Assembly (NCBI RefSeq): GCF_013364155.1
Contig: NZ_CP054916.1
Coordinates: 4,895,001 to 4,959,000 of the forward strand
From: Streptomyces sp. NA02950
GTDB lineage: Bacteria > Actinomycetota > Actinomycetes > Streptomycetales > Streptomycetaceae
Length of the DNA stretch: 64,000 nucleotides
Reading direction: 5' to 3'
A program made the translations under genes and the position numbers. Shown in pieces: positions 44,396 through 52,439 of this stretch. Numbering within the stretch: the first letter of the stretch is position 1; each line of letters begins with the position of its first letter. The notes beneath the pieces are model-generated. The model was not told the DNA's origin and ran no database searches. It was given only the letters and a program-made list of their open reading frames with translations.

Positions 44396-45601
44396 ATGAC
44401 CGAGACCCCGAAGCGCGCCCAAAAGGCTGGCCACGGTGCGGACACGATCTATTGGGACCCTGCCAAGAAGAGCTACGTGGGGGCCGTCTCCCTGGGGTAC
44501 GCCCCGAACGGGAAGCGCCGTCGACCGAAGGTGTACGGCAAGACGAAGACCGAAGTGCGCAACAAGATCCGGGACTTGAAGAAGGAGGTGCAGACGGGCG
44601 TCAAGGCTCCGGCCACCTACACCGTGGCCGACGCGGTGAACGACTGGTTGGAGCGCGGGCTGAAGGGGCGCGACGAGAAGGGCACCATCGGCAAGAACCG
44701 CTCGATGGCGAACAAGCACCTCATCCCGTTCATCGGCAAGGCCAAGCTGAAGGAACTCAGTGCGGACGATGTCGACGACTGGTTGGACGATAGGGCCGAA
44801 TTCCTCGCGACGCGAAGCCTGCGTGACCTGCTCGCCATCCTGCGCCGCTCCATCGCGCACGCTCAGCGCCGGGACAAGGCCGCGCGGAACGTCGCCCTAC
44901 TCGTCACCGCGCCGGAGGGGCGCCCCGGCCGCCCGAGCAAGGCATTGAACCTGGAGCAGGCGAAAGCCGTGCTCATCGCCGCACGACCGTCACGGCTGTA
45001 TGCCTATCTCGTGCTCTCGCTCCTCAGTGGCGTGCGCACGGAAGAGGCGCGGCCCCTCACCTGGGACCACGTCTTCCTGGAGCCGAAGGACGGCATCCCG
45101 CCGTACGTCGCCGTGTGGCGCTCGGTGCGCAAGCACGGTGAAACCAAGACCAGGAAGAGCCGCCGGACCATCGCACTGCCGAAGCAGGTCGTCGACGTGC
45201 TCGAAGAGCACGTGAGGTGGCAGAAGCAGGAGCGCGCATCCCGTGGGATGGAGTGGAGCCCAACCGGCTGTGTCTTCACGACGAGGAGCGGCGAGCCGCT
45301 CGACGCGGCCAACGTCCGGCGCGACTTCAAGGCCATCGTGAAGAAGGCAGGGCTGAAGCCGGAGTGGACGCCGCGGGAGCTGCGGCACAGCTTCGTGTCC
45401 CTGCTCTCAGATCACGGCATCCCGTTGGAGCGGATCGCGCTGTTGGTCGGTCACAGCAGCCAGGCGACCACGGAAGCGGTCTACCGCAAGCAGCTCCGTC
45501 CGGTGATCACGCAGGGAGCTGAAGCGATGGACGACATCTTCGCCGAAGATCAGGAAGGGGAGGACACGGAGGAGCAGGAAGAGGGCGACGCGGTGGCCTG
45601 A
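44396..45601 (+). CDS. int: Tyrosine integrase for tRNA-Pro(CGG)
   Basis: 401 residues. An arm-binding N terminus (GADTIYWDPAKKSYVGAVSL) precedes a SAM-like domain and the catalytic domain with Arg in LLSGVRTEEARPLTWD, HxxR in PRELRHSFVSLL, a His in LLVGHSSQ and Tyr in EAVYRKQLRP. The ATG at 44396 (MTETPKRAQ) uses GGAGG 11 bases upstream; an ATG 18 bases earlier overlaps that site. The C terminus is acidic. The gene ends next to arm sites and attR. Confidence 0.93.
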   Translation: MTETPKRAQKAGHGADTIYWDPAKKSYVGAVSLGYAPNGKRRRPKVYGKTKTEVRNKIRDLKKEVQTGVKAPATYTVADAVNDWLERGLKGRDEKGTIGKNRSMANKHLIPFIGKAKLKELSADDVDDWLDDRAEFLATRSLRDLLAILRRSIAHAQRRDKAARNVALLVTAPEGRPGRPSKALNLEQAKAVLIAARPSRLYAYLVLSLLSGVRTEEARPLTWDHVFLEPKDGIPPYVAVWRSVRKHGETKTRKSRRTIALPKQVVDVLEEHVRWQKQERASRGMEWSPTGCVFTTRSGEPLDAANVRRDFKAIVKKAGLKPEWTPRELRHSFVSLLSDHGIPLERIALLVGHSSQATTEAVYRKQLRPVITQGAEAMDDIFAEDQEGEDTEEQEEGDAVA

Positions 45602-45609
45602 GCAAATTC

Positions 45610-45633
45610 GTTTGGCCCCCTGTTTGGCCCCCC
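45610..45633. promoter_or_regulatory. Right integrase arm-type sites (two copies)
   Basis: GTTTGGCCCCC at 45610 and GTTTGGCCCCCC at 45622, again at 12-bp spacing as in the left end pair. Confidence 0.6.
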
Positions 45634-45641
45634 GAGCATGA

Positions 45642-45677
45642 CAGAGGGCCAATCGCGTTCATGCGATTGGCCCTCTG
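45642..45677. terminator. Bidirectional terminator between int and tRNA-Pro
   Basis: A perfect 15-bp stem CAGAGGGCCAATCGC / GCGATTGGCCCTCTG with a 6-base loop, between convergent int and tRNA-Pro. The element brings its own terminator for the tRNA it interrupts. Confidence 0.8.
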
Positions 45678-45683
45678 ACCTGT

Positions 45684-45728
45684 GTCGGGGTGGCGGGATT
45701 TGAACCCACGACCTCTTCGTCCCGAACG
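45684..45728. repeat. attR within tRNA-Pro
   Basis: 45-bp copy identical to 31302-31346; forms the 3' half of the intact tRNA gene. Confidence 0.93.
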
Positions 45729-45758
45729 AAGCGCGCTGCCAAGCTGCGCTACACCCCG
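45685..45758 (-). tRNA. tRNA-Pro (anticodon CGG)
   Basis: The complement strand folds as a 74-base tRNA: acceptor CGGGGTG / CACCCCG, a D-arm with AGCGCAGCTTGGCAGCGC, an anticodon loop TTCGGGA closed by CTTCG/CGAAG, and a T-arm with GGTTCAAATCC. Discriminator A, no encoded CCA. It is the attachment site of the 14.4-kb AICE. Confidence 0.96.
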
Positions 45759-45846
45759 AAGCAACGAGCTCTACTTTAGCGGACCGCTGGCCAGAGACGA
45801 AATCCGGTTTCGGGGCTCTCGCAGGTGGGGGCGGGGGTGTCCGGTT

Positions 45847-46776
45847 TCAGGGGGTCTGGGGGGTGAGGGTGAGGAGGGTGGCCTCCGGCGGGCAGGCGAA
45901 GCGGATCGGGGTGTAGCGGTTGGTGCCGCAGCCCGCGGAGACGTGGAGATAGGAGGTGTGGCCCTCGGCGTGGTGGCTGGAGAGGCCCTTGACCCGCTGG
46001 GTGTCCAGGTCGCAGTTGGTGACCAGGGCACCGTAGAAGGGGATGCACAGCTGGCCCCCGTGGGTGTGGCCCGCGAGGATCAGGGGGTAGCGGTCGGCGG
46101 TGAAGGCGTCCAGGACGCGGAGGTAGGGGGCGTGGACCACGGCCAGGGACAGGTCCGCGTCGGTCTCGGCGCCGCCGGCCACCTCGGCGTAGCGGTCGCG
46201 CTTGATGTGGGGGTCGTCGAGGCCGGTGAGGGCGATCTCGATGTCGTTCAGCTTCAGCCGGCCCCGGGTGTTCGAGAGTCCGACCCAGCCCGCCGCGTCG
46301 AAGGCGTCGCGCAGTTCGTGCCAGGGGTTGTGGATCGCGCCGACGACCGGGGGGTTGCCGTTGAGACCGTGGCGGCCGCTGACCTTTTCCATCAGGTAGC
46401 GGGCGGGATTGCGCGGCTTCGGTCCGTAGTAGTCGTTCGAGCCGAAGACGTACGTGCCCGGGAACTCCATCAGCGGGCCCAGCGCGTCCAGGACCTCCGG
46501 TACGGCCTCGGGGTCCGAGAGGTTGTCGCCGGTGTTGACGACGACGTCGGGACGCAGCCCGGCGAGGGACTGGAGCCAGCGCTGCTTCTTGCGCTGGCCG
46601 CTCACCATGTGGATGTCCGAGATCTGGAGGACGCGCAGGGGGCGCATCCCGCTCGGGAGCACCGGGACGGTGATCCGTCGGAGCCGGAAGGACCGGACTT
46701 CGAAGGCGGCCGCGTAGGCGAGGCCGGCCGCGCCGACCGCCGTGATTCCCAGAGGTACTCCGTATTGCGCGCGCAT
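45847..46776 (-). CDS. Membrane-anchored metallophosphoesterase
   Basis: 309 residues with one N-terminal span (GVPLGITAVGAAGLAYAAAF) and the calcineurin-like metal motifs QISDIHMV, NTGDNLSD, GSNDYY, VVHAPY and AGHTHGGQ in order. The start at 46776 (MRAQYGV) is favoured by the conserved N terminus; an ATG 9 bases upstream is in frame. The substrate is unknown; relatives hydrolyse phosphodiesters or lipid pyrophosphates. Confidence 0.92.
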   Translation of the reverse strand: MRAQYGVPLGITAVGAAGLAYAAAFEVRSFRLRRITVPVLPSGMRPLRVLQISDIHMVSGQRKKQRWLQSLAGLRPDVVVNTGDNLSDPEAVPEVLDALGPLMEFPGTYVFGSNDYYGPKPRNPARYLMEKVSGRHGLNGNPPVVGAIHNPWHELRDAFDAAGWVGLSNTRGRLKLNDIEIALTGLDDPHIKRDRYAEVAGGAETDADLSLAVVHAPYLRVLDAFTADRYPLILAGHTHGGQLCIPFYGALVTNCDLDTQRVKGLSSHHAEGHTSYLHVSAGCGTNRYTPIRFACPPEATLLTLTPQTP

Positions 46777-46853
46777 GGTCACCATGGTCGCAGAACGCGG
46801 GTGGGGGAGAAATCTTCGGGTGATTCCTGGCCAGTACTGGCAGACTCGTCGCC

Positions 46854-47321
46854 ATGACCACCACGCTCAAGTCCAGGCTGCAGGACGACCTCACCGCGGC
46901 GATCAAGGCGCGCGACGAGCTGCGCTCCTCCACTCTCCGGCTGACCCTCACCGCGATCCAGAAGGAAGAGGTCGCGGGTGAGAGCGCCCGTGAGCTGTCC
47001 GATGCCGAGGTGGAGAAGATCATCGCGCGGGAGGCGAAGAAGCGCCGCGAGGCGGCCGACGCCTTCGCCAAGGGCGGGCGGACCGAGCAGGCCGAGCGGG
47101 AGCAGGCCGAGGGCGAGGTGCTCGCCGAGTACCTGCCGAAGCCGCTGACCGACGACGAGCTGAACGCGCTGGTGGCCGAGGCCGTGCGCGAGGCCGCGGC
47201 GGCCGGGGCCGAGGGCCCGCGGGCCATGGGTGCGGTCATGAAGATCGTGAACCCCAAGATCGCCGGGCGGGCCGAGGGCGGCCGCGTCGCCGCCGCGGTG
47301 AAGCGCCGGCTAGCGGGCTGA
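46854..47321 (+). CDS. GatB/YqeY domain protein
   Basis: 155 residues: LKSRLQDDLTAAIKARDELR, LTLTAIQKEEV, EREQAEGEVLAEYLPKPL and GAVMKIVNPKIAGRAEGGRV, the full YqeY pattern. It resembles the tRNA-binding tail of GatB of the amidotransferase, but stands alone; its role is not settled. Divergent from the metallophosphoesterase. Confidence 0.93.
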   Translation: MTTTLKSRLQDDLTAAIKARDELRSSTLRLTLTAIQKEEVAGESARELSDAEVEKIIAREAKKRREAADAFAKGGRTEQAEREQAEGEVLAEYLPKPLTDDELNALVAEAVREAAAAGAEGPRAMGAVMKIVNPKIAGRAEGGRVAAAVKRRLAG

Positions 47322-47402
47322 GCCCGCGCCGCGGCGGCGGTCCTCCAAGATCCCCGGATTCATGGGATTCCGCAGGTGGGGAGCGCTGAACGGATATACG
47401 AA

Positions 47403-47431
47403 GGGGGCCGGGCGGCTGATGCCCGGCCCCC
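47403..47431. terminator. Bidirectional terminator between yqeY and the PBP gene
   Basis: A perfect 11-bp stem GGGGGCCGGGC / GCCCGGCCCCC with a 7-base loop, between convergent genes. Flanking CGCTGAACG and CGTTCAGC could extend the stem. Confidence 0.85.
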
Positions 47432-47451
47432 TCAGCGTTCAGCAGCCAGTA

Positions 47452-49677
47452 CTACGGCAGGTGCCAGCCGCCGTTCCCGCCCCCGTTTCCCTTGCCGCCG
47501 TTCCCGTTGCCCCCGCCGATCAGGTCCGGGGGGAGGGAGATGTCCGGCCAGGGGTCATCCGGCCCGCCATTGCCGCCGCGGCCCGGCTTGCGGTGGTGGT
47601 CCGGCTTGCGGGCGTTCGGGTCCTTGATCGGGACGGTGACGAAGTTCTGCGCGGGCTTGCCCTCCAGCGCGCCGCTCATCGCGTCCTTCCAGATCGGTCC
47701 CGGAGTGTCCGCGCCGTAGACCTTGTCGTGGGGGACGCCCCCGATGGTGATGTTCTCCATCTTGACGCCCTCCGGACCCGGGCCGCCGACCCAGACCGCG
47801 CCCGCGAGGTTCGGGGTGTAGCCGACGAACCACGCGGCCCGCCGCTCGTCCGTCGTACCCGTCTTTCCGGCGCTCGGACGGCTCTGGAGCCCGGCCTGCT
47901 TGCCGGTGCCGTCCTCGACCACACCGCGCAGCAGGGTGTTGATGGTGTCCGCGGTCTTCTGGGACATGGCGCGCCGGCACGTGGACTTCGGGACCTTGAG
48001 TGCCTTGCCGCCGGGCCCGGTGATCGACTCGATGAAGACCGGGGAGCAGTAGACACCGCGGTTGGCGAAGGTCGCGTAGGCGTTGGCCATCGTGAGCGGG
48101 GAGAAGCCCTCGGTGCCGAGGGTGAGGGAGGGCACCTGGTGGTGCTCCTTGCCGTCGGCCCGCCGCACGCCCATCTTGTCGGCCAGCTCCGTCACCGGGC
48201 AGACCCCGATGTCACTGATCAGCTGGACGAAGTAGGTGTTGACCGACTTCGCGGTCGCCTCCTTCATCCCGTACGGGCCGACCTCGTGCTCGTTCTCGTT
48301 CTCGACGGTCGAGCCCTCGTTGTTGGTCCAGGAGCCCTTGCAGGTGCTGACCGGGCTCGGGTACTCCATCTTGTATGGCGAGGAGTAGCGCTTGTACGGC
48401 TTCGTGCCCCGCTCGATGGCGGCCGCGGCGGTGATCGGCTTGAAGGTCGAGCCGACCTGGAAGCCGTAGTTCGAACCGCCCATCGACTTGTCCGCGGAGA
48501 GGTTGAGCTGGGTTTCGTCCTTGTCGACGCCGTAGGGCCGGGACTGGCCCATGCCCAGCACCTTGCCGGTGCCCGGCTCGACGAGCGTGACGGCGGTGGC
48601 GACCCGGTCGGACTGGTACACATGAGCCTTGACCGACTTCTCGACCGACTCCTGCGCCTGCGGGTCCAGGGTCGTGCGGATCGTCAGGCCGCCCTGGGCC
48701 CAGCGCTTGGCACGCGCCTCCCGGGTCTTGCCGAAGACCGGGTCGCTGAGGAAGATCCGGTGGACGTAGTCACAGAAGAAGCCCGCGCCGTGGACGGCCG
48801 TGATGCAGCCGCTCCGGGGCGGGCTGACCTTCAGACCGAGCGGCTTCTTCTTCGCCGCGTCGGCCTGCGCCTGGCTGATGTTCTTCACGTCGGCCATGCG
48901 CTGGAGCACGGTGTTGCGCCGGGCCTCGGCCGTCTCCGGGTGGGCCACCGGGTCGTAGCGGCTGGGTGACTGGACGAGACCGGCCAGCAGCGCGGCCTGC
49001 TGCACCTCGAGGTCCTTGGCGGGCTTGCTGAAGTAGCGCTGGGCGGCGGCCTCGATGCCGTACGCCTGCTGCCCGAAGAAGGTGATGTTCAGGTAGTTCT
49101 CGAGGATCCGCTTCTTGCCCAGTTCCTTCTCGACCTGGATCGCGTACTTGAGTTCCTTGATCTTGCGGCCGATGGACTGCTCGGTGGCCTGGGCAACCTT
49201 CTCCTCGTCGTTGCCCGCCTCCTCGACGAAGACGTTCTTCACGTACTGCTGGGTGAGGGTGGAGGCACCCTGTGAGACGCCGCCGTTCTGGGCGTTCTTG
49301 TTCGCGGCGCGCAGGACGCCCTTGAGGTCGATCGCCCCGTGCTCGTAGAAGCGCGCGTCCTCGATCGCGACGATCGCCTGACGCATATAGGGGGAGATGT
49401 CCTTGAGTTTCACGATGCTGCGGTCGCGTGAGTAGACCTTCGCGATCTCGCCGCCCTTGGCGTCCAGGATGGTGGTCCGCTCGCTGAGCGGCGGAGTCTT
49501 GAGATTGGCCGGAATCTCGTCGAACTCCTCGACCGTTCCCTTGGCGGCAAGGCCGAACGCCCCGACCGCGGGCAGCGCGAGCCCGGCCATGACCGCACCG
49601 GCCAGCACGCTGACGCCGAGGAACTTGGCGGCCTGTTGAGTGGTGGACAGCCCCCCACCCGAACGCGTGTTACCCAT
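47452..49677 (-). CDS. Bifunctional (class A) penicillin-binding protein
   Basis: 741 residues: one N-terminal span (FLGVSVLAGAVMAGLALPAV), a GT51 transglycosylase domain (VAIEDARFYEHGAIDLKGVL, GASTLTQQYVKN, ENYLNITFFGQQAYGIEAAA) and a transpeptidase with SxxK (GSTFKPITAA), SxN (KSVNTYF) and KTG (AGKTGTT). A Gly/Asn/Pro-rich C-terminal tail follows. It polymerises and cross-links peptidoglycan. The ATG at 49677 (MGNTRSGGG) starts the conserved N terminus; the frame is open 82 codons further upstream without support. Confidence 0.94.
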   Translation of the reverse strand: MGNTRSGGGLSTTQQAAKFLGVSVLAGAVMAGLALPAVGAFGLAAKGTVEEFDEIPANLKTPPLSERTTILDAKGGEIAKVYSRDRSIVKLKDISPYMRQAIVAIEDARFYEHGAIDLKGVLRAANKNAQNGGVSQGASTLTQQYVKNVFVEEAGNDEEKVAQATEQSIGRKIKELKYAIQVEKELGKKRILENYLNITFFGQQAYGIEAAAQRYFSKPAKDLEVQQAALLAGLVQSPSRYDPVAHPETAEARRNTVLQRMADVKNISQAQADAAKKKPLGLKVSPPRSGCITAVHGAGFFCDYVHRIFLSDPVFGKTREARAKRWAQGGLTIRTTLDPQAQESVEKSVKAHVYQSDRVATAVTLVEPGTGKVLGMGQSRPYGVDKDETQLNLSADKSMGGSNYGFQVGSTFKPITAAAAIERGTKPYKRYSSPYKMEYPSPVSTCKGSWTNNEGSTVENENEHEVGPYGMKEATAKSVNTYFVQLISDIGVCPVTELADKMGVRRADGKEHHQVPSLTLGTEGFSPLTMANAYATFANRGVYCSPVFIESITGPGGKALKVPKSTCRRAMSQKTADTINTLLRGVVEDGTGKQAGLQSRPSAGKTGTTDERRAAWFVGYTPNLAGAVWVGGPGPEGVKMENITIGGVPHDKVYGADTPGPIWKDAMSGALEGKPAQNFVTVPIKDPNARKPDHHRKPGRGGNGGPDDPWPDISLPPDLIGGGNGNGGKGNGGGNGGWHLP

Positions 49678-50063
49678 AGGGGGCAGCCTACGTGTCGAAT
49701 CGCCGGACAGGGGACCGCGTGTTCGCATAAGCTGTTTCACGCCAGTCACAGATGCACGGCTGCGCCACACCCCCACCCTCACTCTAGTGAGTGATGAGAC
49801 CTGCCCGGATTGCGGCCCCCTGTCCTGAGCTGCCCTTTGTTCCTTGGGTGAACTGCCCGGGTTTGCACTAGTGATCGCAAATGTCGCCAGCTCACTCCGT
49901 TGGGTGATCTGCCGCGTACCCATAGTCCGTTCGGGCCATCCAAGATTGGGCCCGCAGGGGGTGTTGCGCCCTGCTCGCCTTCCGTAACGTCCTCAACTGG
50001 CGACGGTGAATATGCCGTTTGTCGCCGTGGGGGAGCTCCGATTCGGGAGAGGACGGCGCCAGC
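49678..50063. promoter_or_regulatory. Divergent region between PBP gene and wblA
   Basis: 386 bp holding both promoters. An inverted repeat GGCGAC (50000-50005) / GTCGCC (50022-50027) encloses GGTGAATATGCCGTTT, 37 bp before wblA, and CTCACTCTAGTGAG lies near 49783. Either may be a regulator site; I cannot name the regulator. Confidence 0.45.
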
Positions 50064-50399
50064 ATGGGCTGGGTAACCGACTGGAGTGCGCAGGCTGCCT
50101 GCCGCACTACTGATCCAGATGAACTGTTCGTCCAGGGCGCGGCACAGAACAGGGCCAAAGCGGTCTGCACCGGATGCCCGGTGCGCACCGAGTGCCTTGC
50201 GGACGCCCTGGACAACCGTGTCGAGTTCGGTGTGTGGGGAGGGATGACCGAGCGCGAGCGGCGGGCACTGCTGCGCCGCCGGCCGACCGTGACCTCGTGG
50301 CGCAGGCTGCTGGAGACCGCGCGCACCGAGTACGAGCGCAGCGCGGGCATTCTGCCCTTCGACGACGAGGAGTACGAGCGCTTCGCCGCCGTCGGATAG
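50064..50399 (+). CDS. wblA: WhiB-like iron-sulfur regulator WblA
   Basis: 111 residues. Four cysteines in the Wbl pattern (C13, C35, C38 and C44) would ligate a 4Fe-4S cluster; GVWGGMTERERRALLRRRP is the turn and basic DNA-interaction segment. The ATG at 50064 (MGWVTDWSAQAAC) has GGGAGAGGACGG upstream. Context (class A PBP on one side, ArsA-like ATPase pair on the other) matches wblA, which in Streptomyces represses or times antibiotic production and is needed for sporulation. Confidence 0.92.
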   Translation: MGWVTDWSAQAACRTTDPDELFVQGAAQNRAKAVCTGCPVRTECLADALDNRVEFGVWGGMTERERRALLRRRPTVTSWRRLLETARTEYERSAGILPFDDEEYERFAAVG

Positions 50400-50809
50400 T
50401 GGTGGCGACGGCGGTCGGTCTCAGGGGCGGGCACGGGTACGTGCATGTTCTGTCCGGGACGAATGCGGCCGCGGCCACGGACGGTCGTGGTCGGCCTTGA
50501 GTCGATTCGGTCATGGACCGGTTCGGTCATAGGCCATGAGGCGCGTCTCGATGGACGGGCGGTACGGCCCGCGGCGCCCGCGGCCTAGGGGGGTCTGCCC
50601 ACCCTGAGCGCGACGGGAGGTCTGTGAGGACCGTGAGGACCGCCTGAGACCTGCGTACGACGTGCTGGGCGTGACGAGGGCGCCATGGGGGGTGCCCTCG
50701 GCCTCCGCGTCGGCACGCACCGGGCGCGCATACGCGCGGAGTTGTGCGCTGTCCTGTGCCCGGCACGTGGGCGTACGCCGCTTGCTGGGGGTTGTTCAGC
50801 CGCGGGCGT
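50400..50809. other. Gene-free region between wblA and the ArsA-like gene
   Basis: About 410 bp at a convergent junction with no supportable gene. TTCGGTCAT is repeated at 50507 and 50523, and GTGAGGACC is repeated near 50623-50640. No clear terminator stem was found. Confidence 0.4.
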
Positions 50810-52237
50810 TCAGCCCGCGCGCTGGGGGCGCTCCAGCGGGATTGCCAGGCGATCGCCGATCGCCCGCAGCCCTGCCAGATCGTGTACGTCTCCGGGGAGC
50901 GCGGCCACTTGGGCCACCGGAACCTCGGGGTGCAGTGCCGTGAAGCGGTCGTGCGTACGCTGCTCGCGTCCGAGCACCTGCATACGCTCCGCGTGCAGCC
51001 GAAGCAGTCCCGCGGCGAGCCGCTCCGCCGACGTGTCCGCCGACGTGGGGGAGACGTCGGGGTCCGCTGCCGAGGGGTTCCGCGCTTGAGCCTTCCCTGA
51101 GTCACGATCGACAAATCCGCCGTCGGCAAGATTTTCTTCGCCGGCGCCAGGGTTGGCCGGATCGCTCGCATCGGCGGGGTCCAAGTCGGCATCCGCCGCC
51201 GGGCCCGGCTCGGGATCCGCCGGATCCACGTCCGGGTCTGCCGGGTCCACCTCGGGGTCCATGTCGGCGTCCGCCGCCGGGTCCGTGGCGGCCTCCGCCA
51301 TCGAGAGGATCTCCGCGGCCGCCAGCGCCCGTTCCGCGGAAAGCTGTTCGGCCCCGCTGCCGTGCACCCGGTTCAGCACCAGCCCGGCCAGCGGCATCCG
51401 GTCAGCCGCCAGCCGTTCGACGAAGTACGCGGCCTCGCGCAGGGCGTCCCGCTCCGGGGCGGCCACCACGAGGAAGGCCGTACCGGGAGCCTGGAGCAGC
51501 CGGTAGGTGGCCTCCGCGCGGGTGCGGAACCCGCCGAACATCGTGTCCATCGCGGCAGCGAACGTCTGCACGTCGCGCATCAGCTGTCCGCCCAGCACCT
51601 TGCTGACCGTGCCGGTCATCATCGAGACGCCCACGTTCAGGAACTTCATCCCGGCCCGGCCACCGACCTTCGCCGGTGCCATCAGCACCCGGATGAACTT
51701 CCCGTCCAGGAACGAGCCGAGACGTTTCGGCGCATCCAGGAAGTCCAGCGCCGACCGGCTCGGAGGGGTGTCGACGATGATCAGGTCCCACTCGTCGCGG
51801 GCGCGCAGCTGGCCGAGCTTCTCCATGGCCATGTATTCCTGCGTGCCCGCGAAACCGGCCGAGAGCGACTGGTAGAACGGGTTCGCCAGGATCGCGCGGG
51901 CGCGCTCGGGGTCGGCGTGCGCCTCGACGAACTCGTCGAACGTCCGCTTCATGTCCAGCATCATGGCGTGCAGTTCGCCGCCGTTCTCGGCGCCGACGCC
52001 CGCCACCTTCCGCGGGATGTTGTCGAGCGCGTCGATGCCCATCGACTGGGCCAGCCGGCGTGCCGGGTCGATGGTGAGGACCACGACCTTGCGGCCGCGT
52101 TCCGCGGCCCGTACGCCCAGGGCGGCGGCCGTGGTGGTCTTGCCGACGCCTCCGGAGCCGCAGCACACCACGATGCGGGTCTGCGGGTCGTCCAGGAGCG
52201 CGTCGGTCTCCAGCCGAGGTGCCACGTCCATGCTCAT
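50810..52237 (-). CDS. ArsA/Get3-family ATPase (first of a pair)
   Basis: 475 residues. Deviant Walker A (CCGSGGVGKTTTAAALG), switch I region (TIDPARRLAQSMGI), switch II (IIVDTPPSRSALDFLD) and a helical region with GFAGTQEYMAMEKLGQL. An acidic Asp-Pro-Ala repeat insert of about 80 residues (around 305-385) separates the core from a C-terminal helix. AGGAGG lies 6 bases before the ATG at 52237. No arsenite cysteines are evident, so a Get3-like or other partner function is more likely than arsenic export. Downstream of the second ArsA gene. Confidence 0.9.
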   Translation of the reverse strand: MSMDVAPRLETDALLDDPQTRIVVCCGSGGVGKTTTAAALGVRAAERGRKVVVLTIDPARRLAQSMGIDALDNIPRKVAGVGAENGGELHAMMLDMKRTFDEFVEAHADPERARAILANPFYQSLSAGFAGTQEYMAMEKLGQLRARDEWDLIIVDTPPSRSALDFLDAPKRLGSFLDGKFIRVLMAPAKVGGRAGMKFLNVGVSMMTGTVSKVLGGQLMRDVQTFAAAMDTMFGGFRTRAEATYRLLQAPGTAFLVVAAPERDALREAAYFVERLAADRMPLAGLVLNRVHGSGAEQLSAERALAAAEILSMAEAATDPAADADMDPEVDPADPDVDPADPEPGPAADADLDPADASDPANPGAGEENLADGGFVDRDSGKAQARNPSAADPDVSPTSADTSAERLAAGLLRLHAERMQVLGREQRTHDRFTALHPEVPVAQVAALPGDVHDLAGLRAIGDRLAIPLERPQRAG

Positions 52238-52335
52238 GCCGCCTCCTGCGTACGGCTCGTACCGCCCATCAAGCCCCTGCCGACCGCCTCGCCCGCGCGG
52301 CCCGGCCCGTTTCCGCCGTGCGCGCCCGGGACAGC

Positions 52336-52439
52336 CCTCACGATGGCCGTGCTCGGGACGGCCGTGCTCACGATGGCTGTGCTCGGGACGGCCGCCCTCA
52401 CGATGGCCGTGCTCGGGACGGCCGCGCTCACGACGGCCA
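52336..52439. repeat. 30-bp tandem repeat, about 3.5 copies
   Basis: The unit (CTCACGATGGCCGTGCTCGG plus GACGGCCG and a variable dinucleotide) is repeated at 52336, 52366 and 52396 with a partial fourth copy. It fills the gap between the two ArsA genes, and the last partial copy carries the stop region of the upstream gene. Confidence 0.85.

Larger units (their letters stand above)
31302..45728. mobile_element. Complete AICE integrated in tRNA-Pro(CGG), 14.4 kb
   Basis: A 45-bp direct repeat (31302-31346 and 45684-45728) corresponding to the 3' half of tRNA-Pro bounds the element. Inside are int, xis, primase-polymerase, a replication ATPase, an FtsK-type translocase, small membrane proteins, a GntR regulator and cargo genes. 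This is the full AICE gene set for integration, replication and double-stranded conjugal transfer. The intact tRNA lies at the right end; the left end carries only the 45-bp copy. All modules look uninterrupted, so the element may be functional. Confidence 0.93.
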
